Assembly: GCA_947650365.1 (NCBI GenBank)
Contig: CANTAL010000147.1
Span: 1 to 64,000 of the forward strand
Origin: Chamaelirium japonicum
Lineage: Eukaryota > Streptophyta > Magnoliopsida > Liliales > Melanthiaceae
DNA: 64,000 nt
Reading direction: 5' to 3'
Below the pieces are notes generated by a model. The model did not search any database and was not told where the DNA came from. It worked only from the letters and a program-made list of their open reading frames with translations. Positions within the stretch are counted from its first letter, which is position 1; the number at the start of each line of letters is the position of its first letter. Made by a program: the position numbers and the translations under genes. Positions 63,431 to 64,000 of the stretch are shown here, in pieces.

Positions 63431-64000
63431 TACGATCCATTCTAATTCATTCATACGATCCATTCTAATTCATTCATACAATCCATTCTAATTCTTTCAC
63501 ATGATCCATTCTAATTCATTCGTAGGATCCATTCTAATTCATTCGTACAATCTATTCTATTTCATTCGTACGATCCTTTCTTACTCATTCGTATGATCCA
63601 TTCTAATTCATTCGGACGAATGTATCCATTCTAATTTATTCGTACGATCCATTCTAATTCATTCGTACGATCCATTCTTACTCATTCGTATGATCCATTC
63701 TAATTCATTCGTACGATCCATTCTAATTCATTCGAATGATCGATTCTAATTCATTCGCACTATCCATTCTAATTCATTCGTACGATCCATTCTAATTCAT
63801 TCGTATGATCCATTCTAATTTATTCGTTCAAATATATCCATTCTAATTCATTCCGTACGATCCATTCTAATTCATTCGTACGATCCATTCTAATTCATTC
63901 GTACGATCCATTCTTACTCATTCATACAATCCATTTAGATTCATTCGCACAAATGTATCCATTCAAATTCATTTGTACGATCCAGTCTAATTCATTCGTA

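Larger units (their letters stand above)
56491..64000. repeat. Satellite array 3: 23-bp/28-bp bidirectional tandem repeat
   Basis: Same family as arrays 1 and 2. Approximate polarity blocks: F56491-57172, R57173-58344, F58345-59503 (micro-inversion near 59090), R59504-60412, F60413-61812, R61813-63005, F63006-64000. No gene is present. It continues past the right edge of the window. Confidence 0.97.

Noticed and set aside
1..64000. Telomeric or interstitial telomere repeat
   Set aside because: The unit does not contain the plant TTTAGGG heptamer repeat; it is an unrelated 23-bp satellite.

Overview
The window reads as a stretch of plant nuclear heterochromatin. About 53 kb of the 64 kb is one satellite family. 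The rest is a complete insertion of a damaged Ty3/gypsy LTR retrotransposon, a 0.67-kb fragment of a related element, and a unique spacer of about 80 bp that is present twice. I see no bacterial-type genes, no rRNA or tRNA gene, no CRISPR array and no host single-copy gene. The plant assignment rests on three things: the retroelement has the layout of the Tat lineage of plant Ty3/gypsy elements (antisense extra gene, tandem repeats near the 3' LTR, PBS starting TGGCGCC); its antisense gene resembles the plant 'putative gypsy type transposon' (Transposase_28) family; and plant-style TATA boxes are visible. The species cannot be named from this sequence.

Layout. 1-25675: satellite array 1, whose first half is a 6,610-bp tandem duplication (421-7030 and 7031-13640, about 99.9% identical by eye). 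25676-26344: fragment of the retroelement antisense gene. 26345-45857: satellite array 2. 45858-56490: LTR retrotransposon, sense on the minus strand, flanked by the 5-bp target duplication CGATC. 56491-64000: satellite array 3. The array runs off both ends of the window.

Satellite. The basic unit is 23 bp (GATCCATTCTAATTC followed by ATTCGTAC), interspersed every few units with a 28-bp variant that carries GCACGAATGTATCC in place of GTACGATCC. Its distinctive feature is polarity: the array flips between forward and reverse blocks more than 50 times, in blocks of tens of bp to about 3 kb. Many flips lie at or next to the palindromic CGTACG core, and several exact flip junctions recur tens of kb apart, so blocks with their junctions were amplified together into higher-order repeats (6,610 bp; 4,664 bp; and a pair of segments about 11.0 kb apart).

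Retrotransposon. On the minus strand, in order: 5' LTR (55307-56490), PBS, a long gag-protease ORF ending in UAG CAA UUA (a known leaky-stop context), a deletion that removed reverse transcriptase, RNase H and most of integrase, a remnant of the integrase C-terminus with a stop in it, a 78-bp tandem repeat, an antisense gene on the plus strand with its own TATA box (now broken by a frameshift and a nonsense codon), an array of eight 146-bp repeats, a polypurine tract and the 3' LTR (45858-47035). The element is non-autonomous. It inserted into one copy of a 4,664-bp higher-order repeat; the neighbouring copy keeps the empty site near 61156, which orders the events.
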